NCBI GenBank assembly: GCA_963664845.1
Contig: OY761615.1
Location: 124,001 to 188,000, forward strand
Length of the DNA: 64,000 nucleotides
Direction of reading: 5' to 3'
Origin: CAIYTF01 sp963664845
GTDB lineage: Bacteria > Bacteroidota > Ignavibacteria > Ignavibacteriales > Ignavibacteriaceae
The position numbers and the translations under genes are program-made. The first letter of the stretch is position 1; each line of letters begins with the position of its first letter. The notes under the pieces were generated by a model. The model was not told the origin of the DNA, did no database searches, and was given only the letters and a program-made list of their open reading frames with translations. Positions 9,536 to 19,319 of the stretch are shown here, piece after piece.

Positions 9536-12097
9536 ATGATCTTAACAGTAAATAGCGTTCAGCGCGAATATCTTGGTGATCCTGAACTTTCACTGCTCAG
9601 TTATCTTCGCGATGATCTGGGTATAAAATCCCCTAAAGATGGCTGTGCCCCTCAGGCAGCATGTGGTTGTTGTACCGTAGAGCTTAATGGCAAAGCTGTC
9701 CTTTCCTGTGCCATAACCATGAAAAAAGCAGAAAATGGAGTGGTTACTACCACAGACGGCCTCAATGACTATGTGGCCCGGAACTTCTCGCATGCCTTTG
9801 TCGAAAAAGGTGGTGTGCAATGTGGTTTTTGCATTCCCGGAATTGTTATGCAGGCAAAAGTGCTCATTGACAAAAATCCATCTCCATCCCGGGATGAAAT
9901 TGCGAAAGCTCTTACTCCCAACCTTTGCAGATGCACAGGATATAAGAAGATTATTGACGCCATTGAATATACAGCAGAAGCGGTTCGTGAGAATAAGGAG
10001 ATCCCTAAACCGAAGAACGACGGAAAAGTCGGCGGAAGGCAGCCAAAATATAACGCAGAGAAACTGGTATTGGGCAATTGCCCCTATGTTGGGGACATGA
10101 CCTTTCCCGGGATGGTCCATGGTGCATTGAAATTCAGTGCGCACCCCAGAGCAAAAGTGCTTTCGATAGACATCACAAAAGCTGAGGCCTGGCCGGGTGT
10201 TATAAGGGTGTTCACTGCGAAAGATGTCCCCGGAGACCGCTACATTGGTCTGATATATCAGGACTGGCCGTTGATGGTAGCTGTTGGTGACGAGACGCGC
10301 TACATCGGGGACGTACTTGCCGGTGTTGTTGCCGAGAGCGAAAGAACGGCCCGCGAAGCAGTCAAGCTCATTGAAGTTGAATACGAAGTATTGACTCCTG
10401 TTTCCGATGCGGAGTTTGCCCTCCTTCCCGAAACACCGAAGCTTATGCCGAAAGGAAATCTCCTTTCCGAATGCATTGTTCAACGCGGGAACATGAAGGA
10501 AGCACGGGCCAACACCGCCTTTGTTTCATCCGGCACCTATTATACTCAGATGATAGAGCATGGCTTCATGGAGACCGAATCGTCCATCGGACGCAAAATT
10601 GATGACACAGTGGAAATTTTGTCGCAAGGCCAGGGTGTCTATGAAGACCAGAAACAGATTGCAAAGCTGCTCGGGCTTCCGCTGGAAAAGGTGCGCGTCA
10701 TCATGGTCCCCAACGGCGGAGGATTCGGTGGCAAGGAAGATTTATCCGTTCAGGGTCATGCAGCACTCTATGCATGGCTGCTGGATAAACCCGTCATGGT
10801 TCGTCTCACCCGTGATGAATCCATTGTGATGCACCCCAAACGCCACCCCATGCGCCTGAAATATGAAATGGGCTGCGATAAAGCAGGAATGATCACCTAT
10901 GTTACCGCGGATATCCTCGGCGATAGCGGCGCCTATGCTTCCGTCGGAATGAAAGTGCTTGAACGGGCCGCTGGTCATGCCACGGGGCCCTATGAAGCTC
11001 CTGCGGTTGATATAAAGAGTGTTGCAGTATATACCAACAACCTGCCCTGTGGTGCAATGCGCGGGTTTGGCGTTAACCAGGTGCAATTCCCCATTGAAAG
11101 CTGCATTGATGAACTCTGCGAACAGGGCGGATTCGATCGCTGGCAATTCCGTTATGACAATGCGGTTTGCGAGGGTAAAATGACGGCTACGGGACAGGTG
11201 CTTAACCGCGGTGCCGGGGTTAAAGAAACACTCCTTGCCGTAAAAGATATTTTCCAGAATGCCAAATATGCCGGCATTGCCTGCGGCATTAAAAACACCG
11301 GCGTTGGAAATGGTATGAAGGATGAAGGGATCACCAAGGTTCGCATTGTTGCCGCCGACAAAGTAATACTGGAACAGGGCTGGACAGAAATGGGCCAGGG
11401 TATCAACACGATGGCAGTGCAGTTCCTCTCACATGAAACGGGTATCGACCCATCCATCATTGAAGTGGTAATCGACACAAAAACAAATGCTTTTGCAGGG
11501 ATGACAACTTCATCCCGCGGCACGTCTGTTATTGGTAATTCAATTTGGCAAACTGCCATAAAATTAAAAGAAGACTTGAAAACCAAAACACTGGCTGAAC
11601 TGGTTGGAAATGAATATGAGGGCAAGTGGGTTTGCGACTGGACTACCAAACCGGGGAAACCTGCAGATGAAGTGATCACGCACTATTCATACAGCTATGC
11701 CACCCAGGTTGTAACGCTTGATGATGACGGAGAAATTGATACCGTGTACGCGGCTCACGATGCAGGCAGGATCATCAATCCCACCTTGTTCGAAGGCCAG
11801 ATTGAAGGCTCCATTCACATGGGATTGGGATATGCCATTTCTGAAGATGTGGAAATGGAAGGGTGTTTCCCCAAGAGCACCAAGCTTCGTAAATGCGGAA
11901 TTTTACGTGCAAAAGAAACGCCCAACATGGAAGTGATTGGAATTGAAGTTGAAGATCCGTTTGGCCCACACGGCGCAAAAGGCGTTGGCGAAATTGGCCT
12001 GGTGCCAACGGCAGCAGCAGTTGCCAATGCTTTCTATCAGTATGACAGAACCAGATATTACCGGCTGCCAATTAAGAAACGGGTGAAGAAGGATTAA
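9536..12097 (+). CDS. xdhD: XdhD-like molybdenum hydroxylase with fused 2Fe-2S domain
   Basis: An 853-residue xanthine-dehydrogenase-family protein of the XdhD/'selenium-dependent' type. Residues 1-155 hold two [2Fe-2S] sites: plant-type CAPQAACGCC followed by LSC, then QCGFC with LCRCTGY. The remainder is the molybdopterin subunit: GGGFGGKED, GAMRGFGVNQ, EMGQGINTM and near the C-terminus KGVGEIGLVP, whose Glu is the expected catalytic base. The protein lacks the FAD domain of classical xanthine dehydrogenase, so electrons must go to or come from another protein; the neighbouring YgfK-like flavoprotein is the obvious candidate. Likely role: hydroxylation of a purine such as hypoxanthine/xanthine, or reduction of urate, in the cytoplasm. 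A 282-bp gap with a hairpin separates the two genes. Whether it uses a selenium cofactor cannot be seen. Confidence 0.9.
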   Translation: MILTVNSVQREYLGDPELSLLSYLRDDLGIKSPKDGCAPQAACGCCTVELNGKAVLSCAITMKKAENGVVTTTDGLNDYVARNFSHAFVEKGGVQCGFCIPGIVMQAKVLIDKNPSPSRDEIAKALTPNLCRCTGYKKIIDAIEYTAEAVRENKEIPKPKNDGKVGGRQPKYNAEKLVLGNCPYVGDMTFPGMVHGALKFSAHPRAKVLSIDITKAEAWPGVIRVFTAKDVPGDRYIGLIYQDWPLMVAVGDETRYIGDVLAGVVAESERTAREAVKLIEVEYEVLTPVSDAEFALLPETPKLMPKGNLLSECIVQRGNMKEARANTAFVSSGTYYTQMIEHGFMETESSIGRKIDDTVEILSQGQGVYEDQKQIAKLLGLPLEKVRVIMVPNGGGFGGKEDLSVQGHAALYAWLLDKPVMVRLTRDESIVMHPKRHPMRLKYEMGCDKAGMITYVTADILGDSGAYASVGMKVLERAAGHATGPYEAPAVDIKSVAVYTNNLPCGAMRGFGVNQVQFPIESCIDELCEQGGFDRWQFRYDNAVCEGKMTATGQVLNRGAGVKETLLAVKDIFQNAKYAGIACGIKNTGVGNGMKDEGITKVRIVAADKVILEQGWTEMGQGINTMAVQFLSHETGIDPSIIEVVIDTKTNAFAGMTTSSRGTSVIGNSIWQTAIKLKEDLKTKTLAELVGNEYEGKWVCDWTTKPGKPADEVITHYSYSYATQVVTLDDDGEIDTVYAAHDAGRIINPTLFEGQIEGSIHMGLGYAISEDVEMEGCFPKSTKLRKCGILRAKETPNMEVIGIEVEDPFGPHGAKGVGEIGLVPTAAAVANAFYQYDRTRYYRLPIKKRVKKD

Positions 12098-12120
12098 CAT
12101 TTTCTCAACAGCTTTGTGTT

Positions 12121-12136
12121 GAAGGATTAATCCTTC
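12121..12136. repeat. Perfect 16-bp palindrome after xdhD-like gene
   Basis: GAAGGATTAATCCTTC reads the same on both strands and begins 24 bp after the stop codon. It could be a weak terminator stem without a loop or a protein-binding site. No T-run follows. Confidence 0.4.
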
Positions 12137-12209
12137 CTATTTATTGGAATTAGATATTTTAAATTGATTTAAGTGACAATCTGCAAAATGTTTATTTCGA
12201 AACGATTCC

Positions 12210-12354
12210 AATTGACTTGCCATGAGCTTCAGCTCGTGGATCATTCACTCCCGTGAAATCGGCTTTAGTCACAAATCTTAGCTCTATTTGTGGCTAAAGC
12301 CAATATTTAGAGAGTACCTCTATCCCACGACTTGAAAGTCGTGGCTATTCAATT
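12210..12354. repeat. REPIN-like element: two inverted REP hairpins
   Basis: Two hairpins face each other: left 12220-12239 (CCATGAGCT/AGCTCGTGG arms) and right 12325-12344 (CCACGACTT/AAGTCGTGG arms). In the same orientation the two ends align over 30 nt with seven differences, and those at stem positions 7/14 and 8/13 are compensatory, so the stem rather than the sequence is conserved. Between them a 16-bp inverted repeat (12261-12276 with 12286-12301, one mismatch) starts GGCTTTAG. This is the layout of REPIN/REP doublets mobilised by RAYT (IS200-like) transposases. No RAYT gene is in the window. Confidence 0.75.
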
Positions 12355-12868
12355 TCTTGTTTTGCATAACATTAGCATATTACCATGCCAAGACATCTTC
12401 TTATATGTGTTTGCAAATCCCACCCACGCCATCAGGACTTCTGCCAATACTAAGTATAGTAACTTATAAAGCTCCCTTATATTTAAATCCTTTGCTTTCT
12501 TAAATTTGCTTAACAATGCAAAACAAGCAGCAGCTTAAAAGATTATGCTGCATAGATTGACTACTTTATATTATAAATCTGAAAAATGCAACAGCAACTA
12601 ACCTTTCGTAAAAGTGCTTGAATTTATTAAGTCCAAGGCCCTCACCCTCATTCCTTTTCCCAAAGAGCGAGGGAGGGCTTAATACTTGATACTTACATAA
12701 GTTATCGATTCTGTTTATTTTCCAATGCAATATTAGGGATATAATAGTTCTCTTGGAGCTATCACCGAGAAAAATACTGCCGCCCAGTACTACCATATCA
12801 AAAATTACAAAATACCGATTAAAATTACGCCTTTCATTTGAGCGACTGATTAGGCACCTAATACAAAG
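12355..12868. other. Non-coding stretch between REPIN and surface protein gene
   Basis: About 510 bp of AT-rich sequence with no convincing gene. One imperfect GC-rich inverted repeat joins GCCCTCACCCTC (12638-12649) with GAGGGAGGGC (12669-12678), possibly a degraded interspersed repeat. The end of the large minus-strand gene has only a weak TTAGG-type repeat near 12850. Confidence 0.5.
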
Positions 12869-15800
12869 TTATTTTACAAGCATCATTTTCTTTATATTAA
12901 CATAATTCCCGGCCCAAATTCTGTATATGTAAACTCCGCTTGCCAGATTAGAACCATTAAATTTTATTTTGTAAAATCCTGCCTTTTTCTCTTCGTTGAC
13001 AAGAGTGACAACTTCCTGGCCTAAAATATTGTAGAATTTAAGGGTTACCATGGATGTTACCGGTAATTGATAGTTTATGGTAGTAACCGGATTAAACGGA
13101 TTGGGATAGTTCTGACTGAGATTGAAATCTTTTGGCAGACCGGCCGAACCGGTGACCCCTAAGATGATATCAGGAATGTTTGATTTTACCTCGGTATTCC
13201 CGGCACTGTCAGTAGCGGTAACATAAAATGAGTAGCCAAATCCCTTTTGGAATGTGAAATCGATCGAGTCCCTTTGTGTATTGGCTAATAAAGTGCTAAA
13301 TGCTTCATTAGATTTTTTAACATAAACGTTATAAGAATATAAGCCAGAACCATTAGCATTATCTTTTCCGCCCCAGGTAAGGATGGCTATACTGTCGCAT
13401 ACGATCTTCGGTTGATTCATATAGCTTGTTGGGGCAATAATATCCCTGGTGTTTGTCCAGGTCGGGGTATATATGGGCGCATTGTTGTCGAAAACTATTT
13501 GTGCCCGATTTTTAATGGAAGCATTATTCATAGTGCTGTCTTTAAGATTTATCGTGAACATAACACTGCCTTCGCCCCGACCTAAACTATCATTGGGAGG
13601 CAGGAATCCATCCGTTGCATTTGCAGGGAAATCCATAGTAACCGGATCAACGCAACGGAAATACCATTTAGCCACCCCACTCTCTTTTGCCAGATTTAAA
13701 GTAACATAGGTAATCAAATTCCTTTCAGGACGCATATCAATTGTCCATTTATTTTCCTGAACATTCAACGGGGCCGAGTATGTTTTATTGCCGATTTTAA
13801 TAAGGCCGGCTTTGAATGTTGAAATATCAAAATATTTCATATCCAGTGTGTCTGTTATTGAAACTTCCTGTGCAGACGCCGTAGCAGTTTCTTTATTTTC
13901 GAAATTTATGATATAGGTAAAATTAGTAGTGTTGTCGCTAAAATAGGTGCTGCCAGATGGCGAACGATAACCTATTTTGTCATTTGGATCAAAAGAACTA
14001 ACTGAGCTAAAATTTTGGATTAAGTAATTATATGGGAGTGTACAATTATAATACTTAGATGCACAATCATATTTAGCAACATTTGTATAGTCGGCGATCA
14101 GTTGAGCATCTTTCATCATCATTTGAACAACAGCGAAAATGCCGCCACTGACAACAGCACCAGCTGGAGACTTTGAAGTAATTATCCCAAAAATAGTACC
14201 TGCTACAAACCAAGCGGCCGTTGATTTAAAATTCCTGGTTTTCGAATAATCAATCGCAACATTATTTAATCCAGTAATTACATTGTAACCTCCAAGCCCC
14301 CCAATTAATATATCATTAATTTTGTTCTTAAGATCTTGTTGAGTAAAATAAGATCTTCCATATTGATTCATCCAACCGGACATACAACTAGAATAGTCTT
14401 CGTAACAAGAAGAATTTTTATTTGATTTGTTTTTACTGTCCATATTATTTATAATAGAAGAAATTAAGTCATTGTAAGAATAATCTACATTCCATGCGGC
14501 AATTGAAAAATCTTTAGATGATGTAATATTTAACACAAGTTCAGATATGCCATAGGGTAATAGTGTTTCACAATTAAATACACCAAATTTATATTTCCTA
14601 TTATTATGCCCAATAGCATTCGCTGTAGTTTCAAATGCTATACTATCCATATCAACATTAAGAAGTTTACAAAACTTCCTTTCAACATCTGTTATACTAT
14701 TAGTGATTATAACAAAATTGGAATCCTCGCTATCTACAGCAACATGAATTAATGGATTATCAATAGTAACATTTCCAGTGTTTGTTACCCGCACTGTGAC
14801 TGATGTAGTTCTTCCCGTTCTAAATTTATTAGCTCCTAAAATTTCTATTTTAAGGCTTCCTTCTTTTTTCTGCTCAACCATCAATCCGTTTTGTATTGAT
14901 ATTGTAGTATCCAGGAATTGAACGGTTAAATTCCATGAGCCAATGACTGCCTTTTTCAAATTGATGCGGGCAATACAATTATTTTCACTGAAAATTAAGG
15001 TATCGGCTTTTATCGTATCCTGTGCTGTTTTGCTGAGAAAAACCTTTGTATTACTGTCAAATCCGCTTCCTTCAAAGGTGATTGAACAACTATCTGTGTT
15101 TGCAATCTTGTCTGGCGAGTAGCATTTTATTTTTTTCGGATTGGTTGACCATGTTAACTGAGGATAGCCATCATTCATTGTCGGCATTATTTCCCAGGTA
15201 TTGACAAAATCCCAATTGGTATAGGTGGATACCGTTTTCATTTCAGCAGTAGTTTTTGGAGTACCATTAACCCCGTATTGAGAGGCTATCCCCCCACTGG
15301 TTTCTTTGTTGCTATACGAAGAAACCAGTGATGAGCCTGTATTTAAACCAAGAACTGCTCCGACTGCATTGCCTGCTCCGTTAATTAGACCTATATTATA
15401 TACATTTGAAATGGCGCCGTAATTCCAACCTGCTATGCCTCCAACTTCTCCAGAACCCACTACTGAAGCTAAATTATAGCAATCAGAAATTGTTCCTCTG
15501 TTCGACCCAATTATACCCCCTATAATAAGATCTTTCCCAATTATTCTTCCCTGATTGTTACTTTTAATAATTATGCTGCCCCCGGAACTGGTTCCCGCGA
15601 GACCACCGACATAATCGTTGCCCATGATTAATGCACCGTTATAGCTAAATTTAATTGTACCGTTATTGATCCCTGTAACTCCACCCACATTATTATATCC
15701 TGAAACGGTACCGGTAATGGTACAGTTTGAGATTGTACCGTTATTGCTTGCCACCAGTCCTGCGACATAATTTTGACCTTTTATCGTACAATTTGTCAAA

Positions 15801-18328
15801 GAAAGGCCTCGAATGACAGCTCTGCTGCTTAAGTTAGAAATAAAAGCAACTGAGTCTTGAATACCTCGGTTAAAGGTAAGGTATTTGATGGAATGCCCCT
15901 GACCATCTATTATTCCAGAAAAATTAGCTATAGGATTAAATCCTTTTCCATTGTACCAATACTCGCTTTCGCTGGCATCAATATCGTTATCTAATTTATA
16001 TTTGAATGTATGCGAACTATCGTTCTCAAAAATCCATGCAAGATTGGCAAAACTGGAAATATTTCTGAATCCGTCATTTTCGACATCTAAAGGTTCCTCC
16101 GGTTCAGTAGAATAAACCAATGTAAAACCTTTTTCCATTTTCAATGTATTACCACCATCGGGTGTGATCATAAGGATATCATATGTTCCACCCTTTGAAT
16201 TTTTCCATGAAAACCTAGCCTTTAAATTAAATATGTTCGACTCCCAAACTGAATCAGCTTTGATTATATCCGTCCCGTTGATGAGTTCAATCATGGCATT
16301 GGGGGGAATTGGATAAGCAGAAATATTTATGTCTGCAGTTTTTTTATTGGTTGTTGCAATATTCGGATAAATACTAAATATTCCGGCTTTATTATCCAGA
16401 TTTTCCGTATATAAATTTAGTAATTCTCCAGACATAAGCGCCCTATTATAAATTCTTATATCATCGATTTGTCCTTTAAAAAAGATAGCTGAAGGAGCAT
16501 TGGGCCAAGAAGTAGCTATGTTATCCCCACCTATTTTAAAATATCCTTGAAAGTTGTGAGCCGATGTGACATTTAGTGTGTTAATTAGTTTGTTATCTAC
16601 ATATAAAGACATTCCATTTGGTGAAACTGACGCTACAACATGATGCCATCGCCCGTCATTATAACTGCTATCTGTTTGAATTGTCATGACACTGCCGGTA
16701 TAAACACCCCAAATTAATCTCCCATTATTTGTCATATATATATGCCTATCATAACTCTGCGTGCTGGGATTAATCTGTGAATCTCCAAACCCTATTATTT
16801 TTCCACCTGTTGTAGTTGTTGTATTGAACCACAATGAATATGTGATGGGAAAGGGATTTGAATACTGGTAGTTTGTATATACTATGCTGTTTGAACCGCT
16901 GAAACTATATGCATTTTGGGGAATGTTAAACCTGTCGTAATCGGGGACTACATTTACTACTGTACCGTTATTTCCATAGTCGCTATGGTCAAGTGCATTC
17001 CCATTAAATTTATAATATGCAATCATCCCAATCTGACTACTATCCGTAACAATCTGAAATGATGTATCAGAAACCGAATAAACTACCGGAAATAACGTGG
17101 ACTCGATTTTAATTCTACATTTCACAGAATAAATATATGGGAGCCGCCATAAATATGTACCATTAATAGCAGGTATAGAATCAACGATAGTTTGCCAATT
17201 CTGTGCATTATCGCTACTAAAAGATATTTTCACATTTCCCGGTCCTGGCCAGTTCCAATTGATATCATGAGTAGATCCTCCCATGAACCAGCCAGTTCCC
17301 GTAGGAGTGGTTATTGCGATTTTTTCTTTTATTTCAATATTATCAATATAATAACCGTCGCCTGTCCAAGGATCATTTGAAGTTAGCCGCATAAGTATTT
17401 TTATCTTTTTCCCTATATATTGCGTTAGATTTATGCATTGGAAACACCAGTTGCTTTGTTTGGCGCCATTTGGAGAATTTATGTTATAAGCGCTTGTCCA
17501 GTTAGTTCCATTATCCGTCGATATACTAATGTTCAGATTTGTTCCCCAACCTAGTTGATATGTATCCCAGAATTGCAATACTGGATTCACCGCCGATGAT
17601 AAATCAATCTGATTAATGGTCGACATTGTTATATTGCAGTTTACTGGATAATTTCCGTTCTTACTATCTGTTAGACAATACTTGCCGCCGAATTTTTGTG
17701 CATTTGTAGTATCCCAACCCATTCCACTAACAAACCATTTGCCTATTCCATTCTCAAAATTTTCAGAAAATGGTAATTGCAATACTGGTGGGTCTTCCGC
17801 TTTTTCTTTTATTTCAATATTATCAATATAATAACCGTCGCCTGTCCAAGGATCATTTGAAGTTAGCCGCATAAGTATTTTTATCTTTTTCCCTATATAT
17901 TGCGTTAGATTTATGCATTGGAAACACCAGTTGCTTTGTTTGGCGCCATTTGGAGAATTTATGTTATAAGCGCTTGTCCAGTTAGTTCCATTATCCGTCG
18001 ATATACTAATGTTCAGATTTGTTCCCCAACCTAGTTGATATGTATCCCAGAATTGCAATACTGGATTCACCGCCGATGATAAATCAATCTGATTAATCGT
18101 CGACATTGTTATATTGCAGTTTACTGGATAATTTCCGTTCTTACTATCCGTTAGACAATACTTGCCGGAATAAGGATTATTTGATGTTGTATCCCACCCA
18201 GTTCCAGTTTTAGACCATTGGGACAATCCGTTTTCAAAATTATCTAAAAAATAGTTATTAGTTTGAGCTTGCAATAAATGGTACGAGCTCAACACTACTA
18301 ATAGAACAAACAAAAAATAATTTTTCAT
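12869..18328 (-). CDS. Giant multidomain surface protein with T9SS sorting domain
   Basis: A secreted protein of about 1,819 residues. The ATG at 18328 gives a clean signal peptide (MKNYFLFVLLVVLSS...QAQ); an in-frame ATG at 18343 adds five residues but has no spaced ribosome-binding site. Order of parts: two nearly identical beta-sandwich units of about 160 residues (each with FWDTYQLGWGTN and DNIEIKEK); a LamG/concanavalin-like domain (about 440-645, GMIAYYKFNGNALDH); GLUG-type repeats (about 770-1070, e.g. VGGIAGWNYG); an IPT-like domain (about 1070-1165); a mid-region including a helical, glycine-rich stretch; a CARDB/DUF11-like domain starting SFDPNDK (about 1450); and a C-terminal type-IX sorting domain with QNYPNPFNP. 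It should be displayed on the cell surface, probably for adhesion or glycan binding. No catalytic motif is recognised. Confidence 0.88.
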   Translation of the reverse strand: MKNYFLFVLLVVLSSYHLLQAQTNNYFLDNFENGLSQWSKTGTGWDTTSNNPYSGKYCLTDSKNGNYPVNCNITMSTINQIDLSSAVNPVLQFWDTYQLGWGTNLNISISTDNGTNWTSAYNINSPNGAKQSNWCFQCINLTQYIGKKIKILMRLTSNDPWTGDGYYIDNIEIKEKAEDPPVLQLPFSENFENGIGKWFVSGMGWDTTNAQKFGGKYCLTDSKNGNYPVNCNITMSTINQIDLSSAVNPVLQFWDTYQLGWGTNLNISISTDNGTNWTSAYNINSPNGAKQSNWCFQCINLTQYIGKKIKILMRLTSNDPWTGDGYYIDNIEIKEKIAITTPTGTGWFMGGSTHDINWNWPGPGNVKISFSSDNAQNWQTIVDSIPAINGTYLWRLPYIYSVKCRIKIESTLFPVVYSVSDTSFQIVTDSSQIGMIAYYKFNGNALDHSDYGNNGTVVNVVPDYDRFNIPQNAYSFSGSNSIVYTNYQYSNPFPITYSLWFNTTTTTGGKIIGFGDSQINPSTQSYDRHIYMTNNGRLIWGVYTGSVMTIQTDSSYNDGRWHHVVASVSPNGMSLYVDNKLINTLNVTSAHNFQGYFKIGGDNIATSWPNAPSAIFFKGQIDDIRIYNRALMSGELLNLYTENLDNKAGIFSIYPNIATTNKKTADINISAYPIPPNAMIELINGTDIIKADSVWESNIFNLKARFSWKNSKGGTYDILMITPDGGNTLKMEKGFTLVYSTEPEEPLDVENDGFRNISSFANLAWIFENDSSHTFKYKLDNDIDASESEYWYNGKGFNPIANFSGIIDGQGHSIKYLTFNRGIQDSVAFISNLSSRAVIRGLSLTNCTIKGQNYVAGLVASNNGTISNCTITGTVSGYNNVGGVTGINNGTIKFSYNGALIMGNDYVGGLAGTSSGGSIIIKSNNQGRIIGKDLIIGGIIGSNRGTISDCYNLASVVGSGEVGGIAGWNYGAISNVYNIGLINGAGNAVGAVLGLNTGSSLVSSYSNKETSGGIASQYGVNGTPKTTAEMKTVSTYTNWDFVNTWEIMPTMNDGYPQLTWSTNPKKIKCYSPDKIANTDSCSITFEGSGFDSNTKVFLSKTAQDTIKADTLIFSENNCIARINLKKAVIGSWNLTVQFLDTTISIQNGLMVEQKKEGSLKIEILGANKFRTGRTTSVTVRVTNTGNVTIDNPLIHVAVDSEDSNFVIITNSITDVERKFCKLLNVDMDSIAFETTANAIGHNNRKYKFGVFNCETLLPYGISELVLNITSSKDFSIAAWNVDYSYNDLISSIINNMDSKNKSNKNSSCYEDYSSCMSGWMNQYGRSYFTQQDLKNKINDILIGGLGGYNVITGLNNVAIDYSKTRNFKSTAAWFVAGTIFGIITSKSPAGAVVSGGIFAVVQMMMKDAQLIADYTNVAKYDCASKYYNCTLPYNYLIQNFSSVSSFDPNDKIGYRSPSGSTYFSDNTTNFTYIINFENKETATASAQEVSITDTLDMKYFDISTFKAGLIKIGNKTYSAPLNVQENKWTIDMRPERNLITYVTLNLAKESGVAKWYFRCVDPVTMDFPANATDGFLPPNDSLGRGEGSVMFTINLKDSTMNNASIKNRAQIVFDNNAPIYTPTWTNTRDIIAPTSYMNQPKIVCDSIAILTWGGKDNANGSGLYSYNVYVKKSNEAFSTLLANTQRDSIDFTFQKGFGYSFYVTATDSAGNTEVKSNIPDIILGVTGSAGLPKDFNLSQNYPNPFNPVTTINYQLPVTSMVTLKFYNILGQEVVTLVNEEKKAGFYKIKFNGSNLASGVYIYRIWAGNYVNIKKMMLVK
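17321..18167 (-). repeat. Near-identical 367-bp direct repeat inside the surface protein gene
   Basis: 17321-17687 and 17801-18167 are direct copies offset by 480 bp and differ, by my reading, at only two bases (17618/18098 and 17669/18149), both synonymous (threonine codons). They encode identical segments of about 122 residues, whereas the linking segments differ. This points to recent duplication or ongoing gene conversion and is a hotspot for copy-number change and assembly error. Confidence 0.9.
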
Positions 18329-18383
18329 ACTAATAAATCTCATCCTACTATTATATTAATTTAATCATTCTATGTGCCGATTC

Positions 18384-18677
18384 TTAAAATTCATTTGCAC
18401 TAAATGTGTTTTGAATAGCAACACTTGTTATAATTTTATTTTGAAATGCACTCGAACCAATTCCGGTTACTGTTACTCCACCAAAATTATCTGGGATTAT
18501 AATATTGGTTTGTGTTGTATTTGTATAGGCTGTTATAACTCCATTCGAAAAAGTTACATCACTGGATGTTAGGGTGTACTGAGCAAAAACCGAGAATGGA
18601 AATAAGAAAAGACCTGTCAGGAAAATCAATCTAATAGTTTTCCAATTATTAACGAGTAGATTTTTAAGGTTTTTCAT
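18384..18677 (-). pseudogene. Truncated BspA-like leucine-rich-repeat surface protein
   Basis: A 97-residue reading frame with a good signal peptide (FLTGLFLFPFSVFAQ) followed by the typical opening of a BspA/LRR_5 protein: IIIPDNFGGVTVTGIGSSAF, then the start of a repeat. The stop comes in the first repeat, where family members continue for hundreds of residues and usually end in a T9SS domain. The next gene begins 56 bp downstream. It is probably the 5' remnant of a larger gene whose repeats were deleted, perhaps by recombination in this repeat-rich locus; a short secreted protein cannot be excluded. Confidence 0.55.
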
Positions 18678-19319
18678 TGTATTTGCTTTTTTAATGAATC
18701 ATCAATAATTACTTTGGGGACGAACGAGTGAGGCTCGCAATGAACAGAGATTTGGTAACTAAAAAAAACAGCCAAGGATGTTCGCAGGTTAATTTATTCC
18801 ACCGTTATAACAAAGGCAATTTTAATGAAAGTCCCAAAAAATTTTACTAATCAAAAATAGAGTATTTATTTTATGAATCAAAATTAGTTGTTTTTTTTCG
18901 CATGCTGTGATTCAAGCCAGAACATAACCATGATCTGTAAAATGGCAAAACACTAAAGGCGAAGAGTCCCAACTGTTGTTTATTCGCAATAATAAATAAT
19001 TAACAATGTTCCTGCAATCTTTTGCTCTTGCCGTTCAATGAGGATTAATGAAAGGAAGATTTAAGTGAACACTGAAGTTATAAAGAAAATTATTTGATAT
19101 ACTGAAAGCAACTTCAATTTTCTGCTTAAGAAAATCCGGGCATCGGGATGGCAAGGTGACTGGCAATTTTTTACTAACTGTTTATAAAAGCTTTAATTAT
19201 GGCAGGGCATTCCCGGACACTATCAGGCTACTTCCATATCTTAAAGATCTATAATACACAAATCAGAAAGCTCTTCTCTTTTAAGCGAAGCGTAATCACG
19301 CCTCGTGCGAGGCTGTGGG
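18678..19319. other. Intergenic region without recognisable gene
   Basis: About 640 bp, mostly AT-rich. I find no plausible coding sequence on either strand. It presumably contains the promoter for the truncated LRR gene and the transcript end of the metallopeptidase gene. Confidence 0.55.
19300..19313 (-). terminator. Short GC hairpin after metallopeptidase gene
   Basis: GCCTCG-TG-CGAGGC lies seven bases beyond the stop codon of the minus-strand peptidase gene. The stem is GC-rich but no strong T-run follows on the minus strand, so termination is only possible. Confidence 0.35.

Noticed and set aside
9590..10483. Long minus-strand open frame (297 codons) opposite the xdhD-like gene
   Set aside because: It lies wholly inside a strongly recognised gene, has no family features and is explained by codon bias of the real strand. 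The same applies to frames opposite ygfK (6980-7606) and the repeat-protein gene (20477-21211).
12566..12796. Minus-strand 76-codon frame in the non-coding stretch
   Set aside because: Overlaps a degraded GC-rich repeat, lacks a ribosome-binding site and has no recognisable features.
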